A stretch of 64,000 nucleotides of DNA, from assembly GCF_001439635.1 (NCBI RefSeq), contig NZ_LMBZ01000009.1:62001-126000 (forward strand), given 5' to 3'. The notes beneath the pieces are model-generated. The model was not told the origin of the DNA, made no database searches, and saw only the letters and a list, made by a program, of their open reading frames with translations. Source of the DNA: Solibacillus cecembensis (GTDB lineage Bacteria; Bacillota; Bacilli; Bacillales_A; Planococcaceae). Within the stretch, counting starts at the first letter, position 1; every line of letters starts with the position of its first letter. Position numbers and translations under genes: made by a program. This document shows, in pieces, positions 61,023 through 64,000 of the stretch.

Positions 61023-63788
61023 ATGGTAGAGTATAAAGAAACGTTATTAATGCCGAAAACAGATTTCCCAATGCGCGGTGGTTTGCCGACGAAAGAACCA
61101 CAAATTCAAGCACAGTGGAATGAAATGAATATTAACAAATTAGTAAAAGAGCGTACAGAAGGTCGCCCGCACTTCGTATTACACGATGGCCCTCCATATG
61201 CAAATGGTGATATCCACGTAGGTCACGCATTAAATAAAGTAATTAAAGATATGATTAACCGTCAAAAATCGATGACAGGTTATTATGTTGATTATATTCC
61301 GGGTTGGGATACACATGGTTTGCCAATCGAGCAAGCTTTAACAAATAAAGGTGTTAAGCGTAAAGAAATGTCGATTGCAGAGTTCCGTGAGCTTTGTGAA
61401 AAATATGCATATGAACAAATCGCGAACCAAAGTGGCCAATTCCAACGTTTAGGCGTACGCGGTGACTTTGAAAACCCATATATTACATTAAAACCTGAAT
61501 TTGAAGCGCGTCAAATTGAAGTATTCGGTAAAATGGCGGAAAAAGGCTATATTTACAAAGGCTTAAAACCTGTTTATTGGTCACCATCTTCTGAGTCGGC
61601 TTTAGCTGAAGCGGAAATCGAATATAAAGATGTTGAGTCGTATTCAATTTATGTAGCTTTCGGCATTAAAGATGCTAAAAATGTCGTGCCAGCAGATGCA
61701 AAATTTGTTATTTGGACGACAACACCTTGGACAATTCCAGCAAACTTAGGTATTTCAGTGAATCCTGAATTCACATATGTCGTTGCAGAAACAAATGGTT
61801 CAAAATACATCGTAGCGAAAGATTTACTGGCTACATTATCAACTACTTTTGGTTGGGAAGATGTACAAATCGTTCAAGAAGTAAAAGGGCAAGAACTAGA
61901 TATGCTTGTTGCAGAGCACCCAATTTACAAGCGTGATTCATTAGTAATGGTAGGAGATCATGTAACGGCTGATGCAGGTACAGGATGTGTTCATACAGCA
62001 CCTGGACATGGTGAAGACGATTATCAAATTGGGAATCGTTACGGCTTAGAAGTATTATCTCCAGTAGATAACGGTGGTTGTTATACAGATGAAGCGCCAG
62101 GATTTGAAGGGCTATTCTATGAAAAAGCAAACCCGATTGTCGTTGAGAAGCTAAAAGAAGAAGGTGCATTGTTAAATGTATCGAAATTCAAGCACTCTTA
62201 TCCACATGATTGGCGTACGAAAAAACCAGTAATTTACCGTGCAACACCACAATGGTTTGCGTCTGTGGAAATGTTCCGTGATGAATTATTAGGTGCAGTA
62301 AAAGCGACTGAATTCACACCAACATGGGGCGAAACACGTCTTTATAATATGATTCGTGACCGTGGAGATTGGGTAATTTCTCGTCAACGTGCATGGGGTG
62401 TTCCGATTCCAATTTTCTATGCAGAAAACGATGAACCAATCATTACACCAGAAACAATCGCGCACATTTCGAAATTATTCCGTGAGCACGGTTCAAATAT
62501 TTGGTTCCAAAAAGAAGCTAATGAATTATTACCAGAAGGCTTTACACATCCAGGTAGCCCGAACGGTAAATTCACGAAAGAAAATGACATTATGGACGTT
62601 TGGTTCGACTCAGGTTCGTCACACCAAGGTGTACTTGTTGAGCGCGGTATGAAATATCCTGCCGACCTGTATTTAGAAGGCTCTGACCAACACCGTGGCT
62701 GGTTCAACTCATCATTAATCACATCGGTTGCGATTAACGGTTATGCACCATATAAAGGGTTATTAACACATGGTTTCGTATTAGATGGTGAAGGACGCAA
62801 AATGTCGAAATCACTTGGTAATACAATTGATCCAATAAAAGTAATGAATCAATACGGTGCGGATATCCTACGTATGTGGGTAGCATCAGTAGATTATACA
62901 GCGGACGTACGTATCTCAATGGATATGTTAAAACAAGTTTCTGAAACATACCGTAAAGTACGTAACACATTGCGCTTCTTACACGGCAACGTAACAGATT
63001 TCAATGCTGCAACAGACCGTGTAGCTTATGAAGACTTACGTGAGATGGATCAATACATGTATATGCGCTTACAAGATGTTGTGAAAACAATTCGTGCAGC
63101 ATATGACCGTTATGACTTCTCAACGGTGTATTCAACAGTGAATAACTTTGTAGCAATCGAGCTTTCTTCATTCTACTTAGATATCGCGAAAGATGTGGTA
63201 TACATTGAGGGTACGGATAATAAAAACCGTCGTGCAATGCAAACAGTTATGTACGATACATTAATGGCGTTATTAAAATTATTAACACCAATGATTCCTC
63301 ATACGATGGAAGAGTTATGGGAGTATGTAGAAGTAGAAGGTAAAGTGCAATCGATCCAATTAATGGACTTCCCTGAAGTGGACGAAAAAGCGAACTTTAC
63401 TGAACTACGCACGAAATGGACGAAATTAATTGCTGTTCGTAATGAAGTGTTAAAAGCATTAGAAGAAGCACGTAATGCGAAAACGATTGGTAAATCATTA
63501 GAAGCAAAAATTTCAGTTTATGCAGATAGCGAAACAGCTGAATTATTAAATGATGCAAAAATTGACTTTGCACAGCTGTCAATCGTTTCACAATTTATCG
63601 TTGCAGGTAGCAAAGAAGATGCACCGGCAAACAGCCTAGCTTTAGAAAAAACAGCACTTGTTGTTGAAAAAGCAGACGGTGAAAAATGTGAACGTTGCTG
63701 GACAATTACTGAAACAGTTGGTGCAGTAGAAGCACATGCTACATTATGTAAGCGTTGTGCGGATGTAGTGGAAAACTATTACGTATAA
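61023..63788 (+). CDS. ileS: isoleucyl-tRNA synthetase
   Basis: A 921-residue class I synthetase: signature HVGH inside [16 protein letters not shown], editing domain (CP1) with [11 protein letters not shown] and [17 protein letters not shown] near residue 595, anticodon-binding domain, and C-terminal zinc ribbon CERCW...CKRC. It is the bacterial (mupirocin-sensitive-type) length. Controlled by the T-box upstream. AGGAGG lies 8 nt before the ATG. Confidence 0.98.
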   Translation: MVEYKETLLMPKTDFPMRGGLPTKEPQIQAQWNEMNINKLVKERTEGRPHFVLHDGPPYANGDIHVGHALNKVIKDMINRQKSMTGYYVDYIPGWDTHGLPIEQALTNKGVKRKEMSIAEFRELCEKYAYEQIANQSGQFQRLGVRGDFENPYITLKPEFEARQIEVFGKMAEKGYIYKGLKPVYWSPSSESALAEAEIEYKDVESYSIYVAFGIKDAKNVVPADAKFVIWTTTPWTIPANLGISVNPEFTYVVAETNGSKYIVAKDLLATLSTTFGWEDVQIVQEVKGQELDMLVAEHPIYKRDSLVMVGDHVTADAGTGCVHTAPGHGEDDYQIGNRYGLEVLSPVDNGGCYTDEAPGFEGLFYEKANPIVVEKLKEEGALLNVSKFKHSYPHDWRTKKPVIYRATPQWFASVEMFRDELLGAVKATEFTPTWGETRLYNMIRDRGDWVISRQRAWGVPIPIFYAENDEPIITPETIAHISKLFREHGSNIWFQKEANELLPEGFTHPGSPNGKFTKENDIMDVWFDSGSSHQGVLVERGMKYPADLYLEGSDQHRGWFNSSLITSVAINGYAPYKGLLTHGFVLDGEGRKMSKSLGNTIDPIKVMNQYGADILRMWVASVDYTADVRISMDMLKQVSETYRKVRNTLRFLHGNVTDFNAATDRVAYEDLREMDQYMYMRLQDVVKTIRAAYDRYDFSTVYSTVNNFVAIELSSFYLDIAKDVVYIEGTDNKNRRAMQTVMYDTLMALLKLLTPMIPHTMEELWEYVEVEGKVQSIQLMDFPEVDEKANFTELRTKWTKLIAVRNEVLKALEEARNAKTIGKSLEAKISVYADSETAELLNDAKIDFAQLSIVSQFIVAGSKEDAPANSLALEKTALVVEKADGEKCERCWTITETVGAVEAHATLCKRCADVVENYYV

Positions 63789-63796
63789 CATGAACG

Positions 63797-63831
63797 AGAA
63801 CGCTATTGTCGATTTGGCAATGGCGTTCTTT
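63797..63831 (+). terminator. terminator after ileS
   Basis: AGAACGCTATTG pairs with CAATGGCGTTCT (one wobble), followed by TTTCT. Confidence 0.78.
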
Positions 63832-63884
63832 CTACATATTTTCAGTTATCTGAAAAGATAGACGATTCATTAGGAGGATTTTGA

Positions 63885-64000
63885 ATGGGAAATGAACAGA
63901 TCCAGTCGAATTCTTATACACCAGATACCTTTATGCAAGGTGTAAAAGACTGTGTTCCGACGTTATTAGGTTATATAAGTATTGGGGTAGCCTTTGGGGT
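63885..64000 (+). CDS. AzlC-family branched-chain amino acid permease (partial)
   Basis: Only the first 38 codons are inside the window. After a 16-residue polar start they read FMQGVKDCVPTLLGYISIG, typical of the first helix of AzlC-type branched-chain amino acid exporters (with AzlD as partner). AGGAGG lies 7 nt before the ATG. The gene continues past the window edge. Its position after ileS is not that of B. subtilis, where ylyA and lspA follow. Confidence 0.7.
   Translation, partial: MGNEQIQSNSYTPDTFMQGVKDCVPTLLGYISIGVAFG

Overview
The window is a gene-dense, AT-rich chromosomal stretch from an endospore-forming Bacillota bacterium of order Bacillales. Gene content and order closely follow the Bacillus subtilis yktB-typA-ftsW-pycA-cta-ylb-mraZ/dcw-spoIIG-ylm-divIVA-ileS path. 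Sporulation genes (spoVD, spoVE, spoIIGA, sigE, sigG, a ylbJ relative, an RsfA-type regulator) make it a spore former. Protein style and the particular gene losses suggest the Planococcaceae (Lysinibacillus/Solibacillus-like). That family call is inference, since no rRNA is present. There are no tRNA or rRNA genes, CRISPR arrays, prophages or transposase genes.

Layout: 1-6.8 kb holds small conserved genes around typA (yktB, suhB, ylaF, ylaH, ylaI, ylaN). 6.8-11.4 kb holds ftsW and pyruvate carboxylase. 11.5-19.7 kb is the respiratory block: ctaA diverging from ctaCDEF, then ctaG and a DUF420/ctaM gene. ctaB, normally between ctaA and ctaC, is absent; a 0.88-kb non-coding leader with ResD-like sites lies there. 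A second 0.9-kb gene-free stretch (17.3-18.2 kb) is full of hairpins and repeats. 19.7-32.7 kb is the ylb region (ylbC, a MurE-type ligase, ylbF/ricF, ylbG, rsmD, coaD, ylbJ-like, ylbL, tmcAL, ylbN, rpmF). 32.9-37.5 kb carries a crotonase, an RsfA-type regulator, a biotin carrier plus acyl-CoA carboxyltransferase pair, panE and a DUF3397 gene. 37.8-54.5 kb is bshC followed by the division and cell wall cluster mraZ-rsmH-ftsL-pbpB-spoVD-mraY-murD-spoVE-divIB-(two DUF881)-sbp-ftsA-ftsZ. 54.7-57.2 kb is spoIIGA-sigE-sigG. 57.3-60.7 kb is ylmC-ylmE-sepF-ylmG-ylmH-divIVA. 60.7-63.8 kb is a T-box-controlled ileS, and the window ends in the start of an azlC-like gene.

The cell wall genes are unusual. 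The dcw cluster lacks murE (expected between spoVD and mraY) and murG and murB (expected between spoVE and divIB). A divergent MurE-type ligase that keeps meso-diaminopimelate-type motifs sits about 24 kb upstream, in the ylb region.

The least explained feature is a family of about five dispersed, structured repeats (23.5, 27.7, 30.4, 37.6 and 45.7 kb). Four copies share a palindromic arm, and those four also share two further conserved segments around cores of different sequence and length. Base changes in the palindrome are compensatory. Two copies supply the last codons of rsmD and ylbL, and a partial copy lies exactly where murE is missing. Regulatory elements that can be read directly include a consensus 0A box on the spoIIG promoter, a hairpin covering part of the sigG ribosome binding site, direct repeats upstream of mraZ, and the ileS T-box.
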